Source: Burkholderia sp. MS389
Lineage (GTDB): Bacteria > Pseudomonadota > Gammaproteobacteria > Burkholderiales > Burkholderiaceae
Reading direction: 5' to 3'
DNA: 64,000 nt
NCBI RefSeq assembly: GCF_016899425.1
Contig: NZ_CP045995.1
Span: forward strand, 62,001 to 126,000
Position 1 is the first letter of the stretch. Every line of letters starts with the position of its first letter. Positions 1 to 8,320 of this stretch are shown piece after piece. The notes under the pieces are model-generated. The model had not been told where the DNA came from and searched no databases. It saw only the letters and a list, made by a program, of their open reading frames with translations. Position numbers and translations under genes: made by a program.

Positions 1-441
1 GACGTCGGCTATTTCCTGCCGGTGTTCGCCCGCGCGACGCGCACGGGCACGCCGATCGTCGGCATGGTGATCCTGCTGGTCGCGCAGGTCGCGCTGGCGC
101 TGATGACGATCAGCCCGGAGCTGAGCAGCCAGTTCCAGAAGATCGTCGATCTCGCGGTCGTCACGAACCTCGTGCCCTACGTGATGTCGATGGCCGCGCT
201 GATCACGATCCAGAAGGTCGCGAAGGTGCCGCCGGGCAAGGCGCTGGTGACGAACGCGGTCGCGATGGTCGCAACCGCGTACAGCTTCTACGCGCTCTAC
301 AGTTCGGGCGAGCAGGCGCTGATGCTCGGCGGCCTGTGCGTGTTCCTCGGCTGGACGCTGTTCGGCTTCGTCAGCGCGCGCTTCTACCAGATGGAAGTCG
401 ACGCGCACGTGAAGGAGCCGGGGAAGTCGCTGCAGGCGTGA
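1..441 (+). CDS. potE: Putrescine/ornithine-type APC antiporter, C-terminal part
   Basis: The reading frame is open from the first base, so only the last 146 residues are visible and the true start lies upstream of the window. At least four hydrophobic segments are seen, roughly residues 20-37, 50-68, 84-100 and 106-122, ending in a short polar cytoplasmic tail. The pattern fits the last helices of a basic amino acid/polyamine antiporter of the APC superfamily (PotE/CadB type), which exchanges a decarboxylated amine for its parent amino acid at the inner membrane. The stop is 4 bp from the stop of the convergent LysR gene. The family is fairly clear, but the substrate (putrescine/ornithine) is inferred and could be another basic amino acid. 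Confidence 0.65.
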   Translation, partial: DVGYFLPVFARATRTGTPIVGMVILLVAQVALALMTISPELSSQFQKIVDLAVVTNLVPYVMSMAALITIQKVAKVPPGKALVTNAVAMVATAYSFYALYSSGEQALMLGGLCVFLGWTLFGFVSARFYQMEVDAHVKEPGKSLQA

Positions 442-445
442 AGCC

Positions 446-1354
446 CTAGCGGTCGGGCGTCGTCAGCAGCGGCGGCAGGGTGCGTTTCAACAGATCGACG
501 ACGGCCCGCACGCGCGGCGGCAGCGGCCGCTGCGCGTGCACTAGCACATTGAGCGCGAAGTCGGGCACGTCGTAGTGCGGCAAGAGGCGAACGAGCCGGC
601 CGCGCGCGAGCGCGTCGGCGCAAGCCGGGTGCTGGACCACGCCGATACCGCCGCCCGCCGCGATCGTGTCGAACATCGGGCGCCAGTGGCTCGCGGTCAT
701 GACCGTGCGGATGCGCGCGTATTCGACCGCACCGCCGTCGCGCCGCAGCGGCACCTGCTCGTTCGCGAACACGCCTTTCACCCGGATGAACGGATGGTTC
801 GCGAGATCGGCCTTCGTGTCGAGCGGGCCGTGCCGCTCGAGATACGACGGCGCGGCGACGAGCACGCGGCCGACCGCGCCGAGCGCGTAGGCGACGAAGC
901 CGCCGTCGCGGAGCTGGCCGGCCCGGATCGAAATGTCGACCCCCTCGGTGACGGGATCGACGATCTCGTCGTTCAGCACCAGGTCGATGTGCAGCTTCGG
1001 ATACGCGGTGCGGATCTGCATCAGCACGGCCGGCAGCACGACCTCGCCGAAACACTGCGGCGCCGCGAGCCGGATCGTGCCGTCGAGCGCGTTCTCCGTC
1101 CTCGACACCGACGCCACGGCCAGCTCGGCCGCTTCGAGCAGCGCCTTGCTGCGTTCGTAGAAGAGGCGGCCTTCTTCCGTGCACGCGAGCGTGCGCGCAC
1201 TGCGCATCAGCAGCCGCGTGCCGAGATGCTTTTCGAGTTTCTCGATGCGTTCGCTGACGGCCGGTTGGCCCATGTCGAGATCCCGCGCCGCGCCGGACAT
1301 CGTGCCGCGCTCCACGACTCTCACGTAGATGCGCATCGTCGCCAACAGATCCAT
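446..1354 (-). CDS. LysR family transcriptional regulator (CrgA/PecT-like group)
   Basis: This is a 302-residue protein of normal LysR length. The N-terminal winged helix-turn-helix covers about residues 1-60, with the usual pattern of a hydrophobic start (MDLLATMRIYVRVVE), a recognition helix near GQPAVSERIEKLEKHLG and the wing LLMRSART. Residues 90-295 form the periplasmic-binding-protein-like effector domain. The sequence style (VDISIRAG, then YLERHG) is that of the large CrgA-like subgroup, which often controls nearby oxidoreductases or efflux genes. It is convergent with the antiporter gene and divergent from the glycolipid-binding-like gene at 1562, with about 200 bp between, so that gene is the natural candidate target. 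The effector is unknown. Confidence 0.85.
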   Translation of the reverse strand: MDLLATMRIYVRVVERGTMSGAARDLDMGQPAVSERIEKLEKHLGTRLLMRSARTLACTEEGRLFYERSKALLEAAELAVASVSRTENALDGTIRLAAPQCFGEVVLPAVLMQIRTAYPKLHIDLVLNDEIVDPVTEGVDISIRAGQLRDGGFVAYALGAVGRVLVAAPSYLERHGPLDTKADLANHPFIRVKGVFANEQVPLRRDGGAVEYARIRTVMTASHWRPMFDTIAAGGGIGVVQHPACADALARGRLVRLLPHYDVPDFALNVLVHAQRPLPPRVRAVVDLLKRTLPPLLTTPDR

Positions 1355-1561
1355 TAAGTCGCGCCTCGTGTTTTCCGATGTCTTCCGGTTCGATTTTTAC
1401 CGATCGATGGATGGTACCAAAGCGGCGTCGACGCAATGGTGCGCGTCGGGCCGATACTGACCATCGGCCGGTGTGCTTACGGTGCCGCCGAAGCCGCGTG
1501 CGTTCGTCCGCGCCGTGCGCGAAAATCGGCGTGCTTTCACACGGCCGACAGGGGACGCGAC

Positions 1562-2146
1562 ATGACGCAACGGAACGAAGCGCGACGGACGCATTGCGTC
1601 GCATGGCAGATCGTGCAGACGTGGCAGGCGGCAGAATGGTGCCGGCTCGACGAGTCGCCAACGGGCAACGCGCTGGCGGGTGCGGTGGCGGGCGCGATCG
1701 ACGGCACGCCGTTTCGTATCGACTACGCGGTCGCATGCGGCGCCGACTGGCTCACGCGCTCGGCGCGCGTGACGCATTGGACCGGCACCGCGCCGCCCCG
1801 GCAATGGGACATCGCGTGCGACGCGGGGCAGTGGACGATCGACGCTATCGCTGCGCCGGCGCTCGCGGGCGCGACCGATATCGATCTCGGCTTCAGTCCG
1901 TCGACCAATACGCTGCCGATTCGCCGGCTGGCGCTCGCCGTCGGCGAGTCGGCGGAGATTCGCACCGCGTGGCTGCGTTTCCCGGATCTCGCCATCGTGC
2001 GCGGCGAACAGCGCTATACGCGCACGGCGCCGTACGTGTACCGCTACGAGAGCGGCACGTACGCGGCCGATATCGGCATCGACGATGCGGGCCTCGTCAC
2101 CGACTACGACGAATGGCGGCGCATCGGCGCGGCACGGGCGTCGTGA
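1562..2146 (+). CDS. Putative glycolipid-binding protein (DUF1089 family)
   Basis: This is a 194-residue protein with no signal peptide and no membrane segment. I chose the ATG at 1562 because family members start shortly before the conserved tryptophan-rich region, and upstream in-frame codons look non-coding. The sequence alternates short beta strands (CVAWQIVQTWQAAEW, FRIDYAVACGADWLTRSARV, WRIxYxIxCD-like motif around residues 80-90, and PYVYRYESGTYAADI near the end), as in the putative glycolipid-binding family PF06475. That function is a family label with little experimental basis. It is convergent with the ssuA-like gene, 4 bp between stops. Regulation by the divergent LysR gene is an inference from position. 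Confidence 0.7.
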   Translation: MTQRNEARRTHCVAWQIVQTWQAAEWCRLDESPTGNALAGAVAGAIDGTPFRIDYAVACGADWLTRSARVTHWTGTAPPRQWDIACDAGQWTIDAIAAPALAGATDIDLGFSPSTNTLPIRRLALAVGESAEIRTAWLRFPDLAIVRGEQRYTRTAPYVYRYESGTYAADIGIDDAGLVTDYDEWRRIGAARAS

Positions 2147-2150
2147 CGCG

Positions 2151-3146
2151 TCACCGCGCGCTGGCGACCGACAGCTTGCCCGGAATCAGCTTCAGCGTGC
2201 TGAACGCGTCGGCAATGCTCTGCTGGTACGCGACCGTCGCGTCGGTGATCGGCTGCACGCCGTAGCCGGCACGCTTGAGCGCGACTTCGAGCGTCGGCGC
2301 GTCGAGGCCGACGAGCGGCGACAGTTGCGCGGCGACCTCCGGCACGTGATCGCGCGCCCAGCGATCGACCGCGTCGACTTCGTCGAGCAGCGCGCGCAGC
2401 ACCTGCGGATGCGCGGCCGCGTACTTGCGCGCCGCGAGGTAGTACTGCGTGTTGCGCACGAGCCCTTCGCCGTTCGCGACCACGCGCGCGCCGAGCTGTC
2501 GTTCGGCGGCGGCCAGGTACGGATCCCAGATCACCCATGCATCGACGCTGCGCTGCACGAACGCGGCGCGCGCGTCGGCGGGCGTCAGGTAGATCGGCTG
2601 GATGTCGGCATAGGTGAGGCCCGCATGTTCGAGCGCCTTCACCAACAGGTAGTGGACGTTCGAACCCTTGTTGAACGCGACCTTCTTGCCGCGCAGTTGC
2701 GCGACGGTGCGGATCGGCGAATCGGGCAGCACGACGATCGCCTCGCCCTGCGGCGCGGGCGGCTCGTTGCCGATGTAGACGAACTCGACGCCGCCGGCCT
2801 GCGCGAAGATCGGCGGGGTTTCGCCGACCGTGCCGACGTCGATCGCGCCGGCGTTCAGCCCTTCGAGCAGTTGCGGGCCGGCCGGGAATTCGAGCCATTG
2901 CACGGTGACGCCCTGGCTCGCGAGACGCTTCTCGAGCGTGCCGCGCGCCTTGAGCACGACGAAGTTGCCGTATTTCTGGAAGCCGACGCGCAGCCGCGTG
3001 CCGCTGTCGGCGGCCGCGCGGGCGGGCACGGCCGCGAGCGGGCCGAGCGCAAGCCCGGCCAGTCCGGCGGCCGCGCCATGCAGCCACTGGCGGCGGCGCG
3101 GGTTCGCCGGGGTCGTTTCAAGGTCTGCGTGCGGTGTGTCGTTCAT
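2151..3146 (-). CDS. ssuA: Orphan aliphatic sulfonate ABC transporter substrate-binding protein
   Basis: This 331-residue periplasmic protein has a Tat-like signal (RRRQWLHG followed by a hydrophobic stretch and an A-x-A cleavage motif near PARAAA, about residue 46). The mature part shows SsuA-family landmarks: LRVGFQKYGN at the start, then VTVQWLEFPAGPQLLEGL, VGTVGETPPIFAQ and DAWVIWDPYLAAAE. It should bind alkanesulfonates or taurine and hand them to an SsuBC-type membrane complex, but no permease or ATPase sits next to it. The only start codon before an in-frame TAG at 3162-3164 is the ATG at 3146, which abuts a palindromic element, and no Shine-Dalgarno is visible upstream. Its original leader and promoter have therefore probably been replaced, and expression is uncertain. 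Confidence 0.85.
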   Translation of the reverse strand: MNDTPHADLETTPANPRRRQWLHGAAAGLAGLALGPLAAVPARAAADSGTRLRVGFQKYGNFVVLKARGTLEKRLASQGVTVQWLEFPAGPQLLEGLNAGAIDVGTVGETPPIFAQAGGVEFVYIGNEPPAPQGEAIVVLPDSPIRTVAQLRGKKVAFNKGSNVHYLLVKALEHAGLTYADIQPIYLTPADARAAFVQRSVDAWVIWDPYLAAAERQLGARVVANGEGLVRNTQYYLAARKYAAAHPQVLRALLDEVDAVDRWARDHVPEVAAQLSPLVGLDAPTLEVALKRAGYGVQPITDATVAYQQSIADAFSTLKLIPGKLSVASAR

Positions 3147-3438
3147 TAGGGCGTGTTCACGCTAATAACGGGTTTGCGCTGGCCCCCAGAAGGGCCGAGC
3201 GCGAGGATTGCGACGAAGCGAATACTCGACGTATTCGCGAGGAGCATGACGCGGCGATCGGCCCTTCTGGGGGCCAGCCCCGCGAATGAATTTTTCCAAA
3301 CAGGGGAACGTGCCTTTCCGCCCACATTGCGGCGTCGTGCGTCGCTTGTTTGGCACGGCCAAACGGCGCTCCTTACTCCTTGCACTGCGGGCGGAAAGGC
3401 ACGTTCGCAAACCCGTTATTAGCGTGAACACGCCCTAA
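3147..3438. repeat. Nested palindromic (cloverleaf-like) element with 32-bp perfect terminal inverted repeats
   Basis: The outer arms 3147-3178 and 3406-3437 are perfect inverted repeats of 32 bp (33 if 3146/3438 is counted). Inside are two further stems. Arm A pairs 3179-3198 with 3258-3277 (20 of 20) and carries an inner hairpin 3218-3225/3231-3238. Arm B pairs 3306-3323 with 3389-3406 (18 of 18) and carries an inner hairpin 3348-3354/3358-3364. The whole folds on paper as a closed stem with two branched arms. The sequence just inside TA on each side begins GGGCG and ends CGCCC, so a TA target duplication is possible. No credible protein is encoded. It looks like a MITE-like or structured dispersed repeat. 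Confidence 0.85.
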
Positions 3439-3649
3439 GGCGTCCTGCTGGCGGGTTCACGGGGCGCGCGCGAAGGCGGCGCGGCCGGCGCGGGACCGGG
3501 CCGGATGCGGGCGACGCGCGCAACGGGCCGGCCCGCGCCGGAGTCGAGACGATACGGCCCGGCGGGACGGCGGCCAACCAATGAATCCGCATATGCAAAT
3601 CAGCGGCCGGACGATGCGTGAACGGTGACGCGGCGGGGCGCCGCCGCGC
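3439..3649. other. Intergenic, GC-rich, no gene seen
   Basis: About 210 bp lie between the palindromic element and the DUF427 gene. No reading frame here has a start, ribosome binding site and coding bias that agree. It may hold the former leader of the ssuA-like gene, now separated from it by the palindromic element. Confidence 0.5.
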
Positions 3650-4057
3650 TCACGCGGTGACGAGCAGGCTTTCCTCGATCGAATCGACGCGGTCCGGATA
3701 GAACGCGAGGTGCCCGCGAATCGATTCGACGGCCGGATTCGGATGCTCGTACGTCCACACCGCGTTGGTCGAGCGTTCGCCGCCGGCCGGAATCGAGTAG
3801 TACGCGCAATCGCCCTTGTACGGGCAGTAAGTCGCGTGGTCGGTGCGTTCGAGCAGCGACATGTCGGCATCCTCGCGCGGAATGTACAGCACCGCCGGAT
3901 AGCTGGCCTCGCGCAGCACCAGCGCATGGCGCGTATCGGCGACGACCTTGCCGGCGACCTTCACGATCACGCGCGACGAATGCGGTTCGATCAGGATCGG
4001 GTGATCGGGGCCCGGCGACTTCACGGGACGAGAGGGCGTATCGGGGTTGATCGACAT
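3650..4057 (-). CDS. DUF427 domain-containing protein
   Basis: This is a 135-residue soluble protein. The start at 4057 is supported by a good Shine-Dalgarno (GGAGGA) about 7 nt upstream; a longer frame to 4309 lacks one. The family hallmarks are visible: RVIVKVAGKVVADTRHALVLRE, then YIPREDADMSLLERT, TYCPYKGDCAYYSI with two cysteines, and a final AFYPDRVDSI. DUF427 proteins are small beta-rich (double-psi-like) folds with no established activity. The gene stands alone, divergent from the peptide-binding protein gene at 4415. Confidence 0.85.
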   Translation of the reverse strand: MSINPDTPSRPVKSPGPDHPILIEPHSSRVIVKVAGKVVADTRHALVLREASYPAVLYIPREDADMSLLERTDHATYCPYKGDCAYYSIPAGGERSTNAVWTYEHPNPAVESIRGHLAFYPDRVDSIEESLLVTA

Positions 4058-4414
4058 CTGGGTCCTCCAGGAAGAGCGGCGCGCACGGACGCGCCGTGCC
4101 GACATGTGCACGCCGGGCGGATTCCCGCGCGCCGATGCCGGCGTCGGCCAACCGATACGATGCACCCATTCCGGAGAACCTGCAGAGGGCCGGAAGACCG
4201 GCGGCGCGAATGGTTTCGATGCGCACGCCCGGGGCGGCCGGCCGCAACGGTATTCGGCATGTCCACGGCGCTCGCATGGCCATTCCGACGCAGCGGCAGC
4301 GGGATGCATCCGCGACGATAAGCAACGCGGAATTAATTGGTAAGCGATCGGCGGGCGGCGCGCGAAGATCGACGGTCGTCATTCGCATGACACCTCTTTC
4401 TTCCCTTTGCCACC
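4058..4414. other. Divergent intergenic region between DUF427 and a peptide-binding protein gene
   Basis: This 357-bp region separates two outward-facing genes and must hold both promoters. Only the Shine-Dalgarno of the DUF427 gene is clear. The approach to the ATG at 4415 is pyrimidine-rich (TTTCTTCCCTTTGCCACC) and lacks an obvious ribosome binding site. An AT-rich patch near 4330-4342 (GGAATTAATTGG) is the most promoter-like stretch. No gene is supported. Confidence 0.4.
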
Positions 4415-6076
4415 ATGAAGAATCCTTTCGTTTCGTCAGCCGCGCGCCGTTCGCGCGGCGTATCGCCTGCCGCTGTCGCGCTCCGCTGCATCGCCGCGTC
4501 GCTGCTGCTGGCCGGCGCCGCGACGCACGCACTCGCCGCGCCGGCAGGCAAGACACTCGTGTACTGCACCGAAGGCAGCCCCGCCGGCTTCGATCCCGGC
4601 CAGCACACGACGAGCACCGATTTCGATGCGAGCACGTACCCGGTCTACAACGGGCTCGTGCAGTTCAAGCGCGGCACGCTCGATCTCGAACCGGCGCTCG
4701 CGACGAGCTGGGACGTGTCGCCCGACCAGCGCACGATCACGTTCCATCTGCGGCGCGGCGTGAAATTCCAGACGACCGCGTGGTTCACGCCGACGCGGCC
4801 GTTCCAGGCCGACGACGTCGTGTTCACGTTCCGCCGGATGCTCGATCCGGACGACCCGTTCCGCAGGGCTTATCCGGTCAGCTTCCCGTATTTCAGCGAT
4901 CTCGGCTTCGACCACAACGTCGAGCGTATCGAGAAGGTCGACGACTACACGGTGCGCTTCGTGCTGAAGTCGCCCGACGTCGTGTTCGTGCGCAATCTCG
5001 CGATGGCGTTCGCGTCGGTGCTGTCGGCCGACTATGCGGGACAGCTCGCCGCGCGCCATCGCGAGTCGGACATCAACCAGTTCCCGGTCGGCACGGGGCC
5101 GTTCGTGCTGCGTACGTACCAGAAGGACGCGTTGATCCGCTACGACGCGAATCCCGACTACTGGAAGCCGGACGACGTGAAGCTCGCGCGCCTCGTGTTC
5201 GCGATCACGCCCGATCCGGCCGCGCGATTGCAGAAGCTCGTGGCCGGCGAGTGCCAGGTGTCGGCGTTTCCGCGGCCGGCCGACCTCGAGACCGTGCGGC
5301 GCGATCCGAAACTGACGCTGTTTTCGGGGACGGGCTTCAACGTCGGCTTCGTCGCGTACAACACGCAGCATCCGCCGCTCGATCGCGTCGACGTGCGGCG
5401 CGCGCTCGACATCGCGATCGACAAGACGGCGATCGTCAAGACCGTGTTCAACGGCGACGCGACGATCGCGACGAACCCGATGCCGCCCGCGCAATGGTCG
5501 TACAACCCGCGTCTGAAGGATGCGCCGCGCGATCCGGCCGCCGCGAAGGCGCTGCTCGCGCAGGCCGGCTTCCCGAACGGCTTCGACCTGACGTTATGGG
5601 CGATGCCCGTGCAGCGCCCGTACAACCCGAACGCGCAGCTGATGGCGCAACTGATCCAGCAGGACTGGGCGAAGATCGGCGTGCGCGCGAAGATCGTCAG
5701 TTACGAATGGGGCGAATACAACCGCCGTGCGAAGCACGACGGCCAGCACGACGCGATCCTGTACGGCTGGTCGGGCGACAACGGCGACCCCGACAACTGG
5801 CTCGGCACGCTGCTCGGCTGCGACGCGGTGCACGGCAGCAATCTCGCGAAGTGGTGCAACAAGGACTTCGAGCAACTCGTGACCGCCGCGCGTTCGAACG
5901 GGGACGTCGCGAAGCGCACGGCGCTGTACGAGCAGGCGCAGGTGGTGTTCAAGGACCAGGTGCCATTCACGCCGATCGCGACGTCGATCGTGTCGCTGCC
6001 GATCTCGAAACGCGTACACGGGCTGACGTTCTCGCCGCTCGGCGGGCACCGGTTCGACGGCGTATGGCTCGATTGA
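4415..6076 (+). CDS. Peptide-type ABC transporter substrate-binding protein (SBP family 5, DppA-like)
   Basis: This 553-residue periplasmic protein has a long signal peptide: basic N-terminus, hydrophobic core LLLAGAATHALA, cleavage near residue 42. It matches the family 5 solute-binding proteins (DppA/OppA): the early KTLVYCTEGSPAGFDPG, then YPVYNGLVQFKRGT, SWDVSPDQRTITFHLRRGVKF, VGTGPFVLRTYQKD, and the C-terminal SGDNGDPDNWLGTLLGCDA. The two cysteines in LLGCDA and KWCNKDF resemble the conserved DppA disulfide. Length is typical. No permease or ATPase gene is adjacent, so it must work with a transporter encoded elsewhere. It is convergent with the TauD-type gene at 6122. A dipeptide or related oxygenated substrate is inferred. 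Confidence 0.88.
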   Translation: MKNPFVSSAARRSRGVSPAAVALRCIAASLLLAGAATHALAAPAGKTLVYCTEGSPAGFDPGQHTTSTDFDASTYPVYNGLVQFKRGTLDLEPALATSWDVSPDQRTITFHLRRGVKFQTTAWFTPTRPFQADDVVFTFRRMLDPDDPFRRAYPVSFPYFSDLGFDHNVERIEKVDDYTVRFVLKSPDVVFVRNLAMAFASVLSADYAGQLAARHRESDINQFPVGTGPFVLRTYQKDALIRYDANPDYWKPDDVKLARLVFAITPDPAARLQKLVAGECQVSAFPRPADLETVRRDPKLTLFSGTGFNVGFVAYNTQHPPLDRVDVRRALDIAIDKTAIVKTVFNGDATIATNPMPPAQWSYNPRLKDAPRDPAAAKALLAQAGFPNGFDLTLWAMPVQRPYNPNAQLMAQLIQQDWAKIGVRAKIVSYEWGEYNRRAKHDGQHDAILYGWSGDNGDPDNWLGTLLGCDAVHGSNLAKWCNKDFEQLVTAARSNGDVAKRTALYEQAQVVFKDQVPFTPIATSIVSLPISKRVHGLTFSPLGGHRFDGVWLD

Positions 6077-6121
6077 TCGAAGCGGGGCCGGCGCGCCGCG
6101 GGCGCACCGGAGTTTGCCGCA

Positions 6122-7069
6122 TCAGTTGAGTGCGACGGCGGCCGCGGTTTCGACCGGCGCGCCTTCGAGCGCGACCGATGGCCTGCCGTCGGGGCCGACC
6201 GGCACGTCGCCGATGAGCGTCGTGCGATACAGCTGGCGGTCGAAGTCGAGATCGAAGATGTCGACGGGTGCGAGATGCGCGGTCGCACGGTTGTCCCAGA
6301 ACGCGATGCTGCGCGGCTCCCACTTGAAGCGGATCGTGAATTCCGGCCGCGTCACGTGCTCCCACAGCAGTTCGAGCAGCGCCTGGCTCTCGCGCGGCGT
6401 CAGCCCGACGATCGATTTCAGGAAGCTCGGGCTCACGTACAGCGCGCGTTCGCCGGTCTCCGGATGCACGCGCACGAGCGGATGTTCGGTCACGAGCGGG
6501 CGGTGCTCGACCGCGTCGTCGAAGGCGCCGGTCGCGCGCGCGCCGGGCGGCGGCGTAAAGCGATGGATGCCGCGCAGCGTGTCGACGAAGCCGCGCAGCG
6601 GCGCGGACAGCGTTTCGTACGCGCGCACGAGGTTGGTCCAGTGCGTGTCGCCGCCGTACGGCGGGATCGTCACGCCGCGCAGGATCGACGCCCACGGCGG
6701 ATTCACGGCGGCGGTCACGTCGGTATGCCAGCCGGTCCAGGGCCGGCGCACCGGCTCGCCTTCGAAGCGCGTCGCCTTGCGATGCTTCGCGATCGAATAG
6801 ACGGCCGGATGGCCGTCGACGTGCCCGAACACCGGGTGGCCGACGGTCGGCTCGCCGAACTGCGCGGAGAACGCGACATGCTGCTCGTGCGTGAGGAATT
6901 GTTCGCGGAAGAAGATCACGCGCCATTTCAGCAGCGCGGCGCGGATCGCCGCGATCTGCGGCGTGGTCAACGGTTGCGTGAGGTCGACGCCGCGGATTTC
7001 CGCGCCGATATGGGCGGACAGCGGAATCACGTCGACCGGTTGGGCGGCGGGTTCGAGTAGGGCGCTCAT
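6122..7069 (-). CDS. tauD: TauD/TfdA-type Fe(II)/2-oxoglutarate dioxygenase, second copy
   Basis: This 315-residue enzyme is expected to hydroxylate a sulfonate such as taurine at the carbon next to sulfur, releasing sulfite, with 2-oxoglutarate as co-substrate. The iron facial triad is visible as WHTDVT (H and D) and the distal histidine in DNRATAHLAP; the 2-oxoglutarate-binding arginine follows in FDRQLYRTTLIG. The start at 7069 begins with MSALLEPA, 15-20 residues before the conserved IGAEIRGVDL motif. It is the last gene of the minus-strand transporter/dioxygenase run, 149 bp after its paralogue. The two differ enough in the middle and at the active-site lid that different substrates are likely. 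Alkyl-sulfatase (AtsK-like) activity is the main alternative. Confidence 0.85.
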   Translation of the reverse strand: MSALLEPAAQPVDVIPLSAHIGAEIRGVDLTQPLTTPQIAAIRAALLKWRVIFFREQFLTHEQHVAFSAQFGEPTVGHPVFGHVDGHPAVYSIAKHRKATRFEGEPVRRPWTGWHTDVTAAVNPPWASILRGVTIPPYGGDTHWTNLVRAYETLSAPLRGFVDTLRGIHRFTPPPGARATGAFDDAVEHRPLVTEHPLVRVHPETGERALYVSPSFLKSIVGLTPRESQALLELLWEHVTRPEFTIRFKWEPRSIAFWDNRATAHLAPVDIFDLDFDRQLYRTTLIGDVPVGPDGRPSVALEGAPVETAAAVALN

Positions 7070-7218
7070 GCGACGCTCCGGGCGGAAGTGAACGGGACGG
7101 AGGAACGACATCGTTGCGCGTGCAAGTGTCGGTCCGGTGGTGCGAGCTTCATGGCGGTTGTCCTCCAGCAAGGAGCGCGACGGCGCGCGGGAGACGGCGC
7201 CGTCGCGGGACGCCGACG

Positions 7219-8172
7219 TTATTGCAGCGTGGCGCCCGGCCCCTTGAGCAGGACGCTCTGGCGGCCGTCGATGCCGACCGGCACGTCGCCGTGAACGGTC
7301 GCGCGGCGCACGACGCGGCGCGCATCGCCGTAGTCGTTGATCGCGTAGTGCTGGGTCGCGCGGTTGTCCCAGATCGCGACGTCGCCTTCCTGCCAGTTCC
7401 AGCGCACGGTGTTCTCGAGGCGCGTCACGTGCTCGTGGAACACCTGCAGCAGATGCGCGGAATCCTGCGCAGACAGCCCCTTGAGCCGCTGCACGAAATG
7501 CCCGAGCACGAGCGTGCGCTCGCCGGTTTCCGGATGCACGCGCACGACCGGATGCTCGGTTTCGTAGACGGTCGACGTGAACACTTCGCGGTAGCGCTTC
7601 AGTTGCGTATCGTCGGCGTGCACGTGCGTCGACGCATAGTCGTACGCGTTCGTATGCAGCGCCCACAGCGTGTCGGCGAGCGCGCGCAGCGAATCGGGCA
7701 GATGCGCATACGCGGCGGCCGTGTTGGCCCATACGGTGTCGCCGCCGAACGGCGGGATCACGACCGCGCGCAGAATCGAGATCTTCGGGTACGCATCGAC
7801 GAAGGTCACGTCGGTGTGCCACGAATTGGCGCGTGCGCCGTGCGCGGAATCGAGTTCGAGCAGCGCCGCGCTGCCGTCGACGGACGGCACGGTCGGGTGC
7901 GCGACCGTGTCGCCGAAGCGGCGGGCGAACGCTTCCTGCGCGGTGTCGTCGAGATGGTGCTGGCCGCGGAAGAACAGCACCTTGTGGCGTAGCAGCGCGG
8001 CGTTGATCGCGTCGAACGTCGCGTCGTCGAGCGTGGCCGACAGCCGCACGCCGGCAATCTCGGCGCCGATCCGGCCGGCGACCTGGCGAAGCTGAAGCGG
8101 GACGGCGGCCGTGCGCGGCGCGGCGTGCGAAGCAGGCGAAGACGAGTGGGCGGCGTGCTGGACATCGGACAT
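7219..8172 (-). CDS. tauD: TauD/TfdA-type Fe(II)/2-oxoglutarate dioxygenase, first copy
   Basis: This is a 317-residue paralogue of the gene at 6122. The facial triad is in SWHTDVTF and NRATQHYAI, with the distal arginine in RRVVRRATVHGD. I chose the ATG at 8172 (MSDVQHAA) over the one at 8214 because an AGGAG lies upstream at a reasonable distance and the family starts close to QVAGRIGAEIAGVRL. It follows the SsuB-type ATPase gene by 148 bp, so the transporter imports the sulfonate and this enzyme desulfonates it in the cytoplasm. A long Ala/Ser-rich N-terminal lead before residue 30 is unusual but common in Burkholderia copies. Confidence 0.85.
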   Translation of the reverse strand: MSDVQHAAHSSSPASHAAPRTAAVPLQLRQVAGRIGAEIAGVRLSATLDDATFDAINAALLRHKVLFFRGQHHLDDTAQEAFARRFGDTVAHPTVPSVDGSAALLELDSAHGARANSWHTDVTFVDAYPKISILRAVVIPPFGGDTVWANTAAAYAHLPDSLRALADTLWALHTNAYDYASTHVHADDTQLKRYREVFTSTVYETEHPVVRVHPETGERTLVLGHFVQRLKGLSAQDSAHLLQVFHEHVTRLENTVRWNWQEGDVAIWDNRATQHYAINDYGDARRVVRRATVHGDVPVGIDGRQSVLLKGPGATLQ

Positions 8173-8320
8173 CGGGAGTCTCCTGGGAGTCGGGTCGGTC
8201 GAGTCTCCATTCAAGCAGGCGCGGCGCGGAACCGGAACCGATGAATCGTCACAACCTTAGCGTACGCGCTGCGATGATCGATATGTGTGGTAGTGCTGAG
8301 CGAATCGGCGCGTCATGCGA

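Noticed and set aside
3153..3431. Two 89-residue frames on opposite strands inside the palindromic element, both starting MFTLITGLR
   Set aside because: The identical starts are a consequence of the inverted repeats. No coding bias or ribosome site; explained by the repeat structure.
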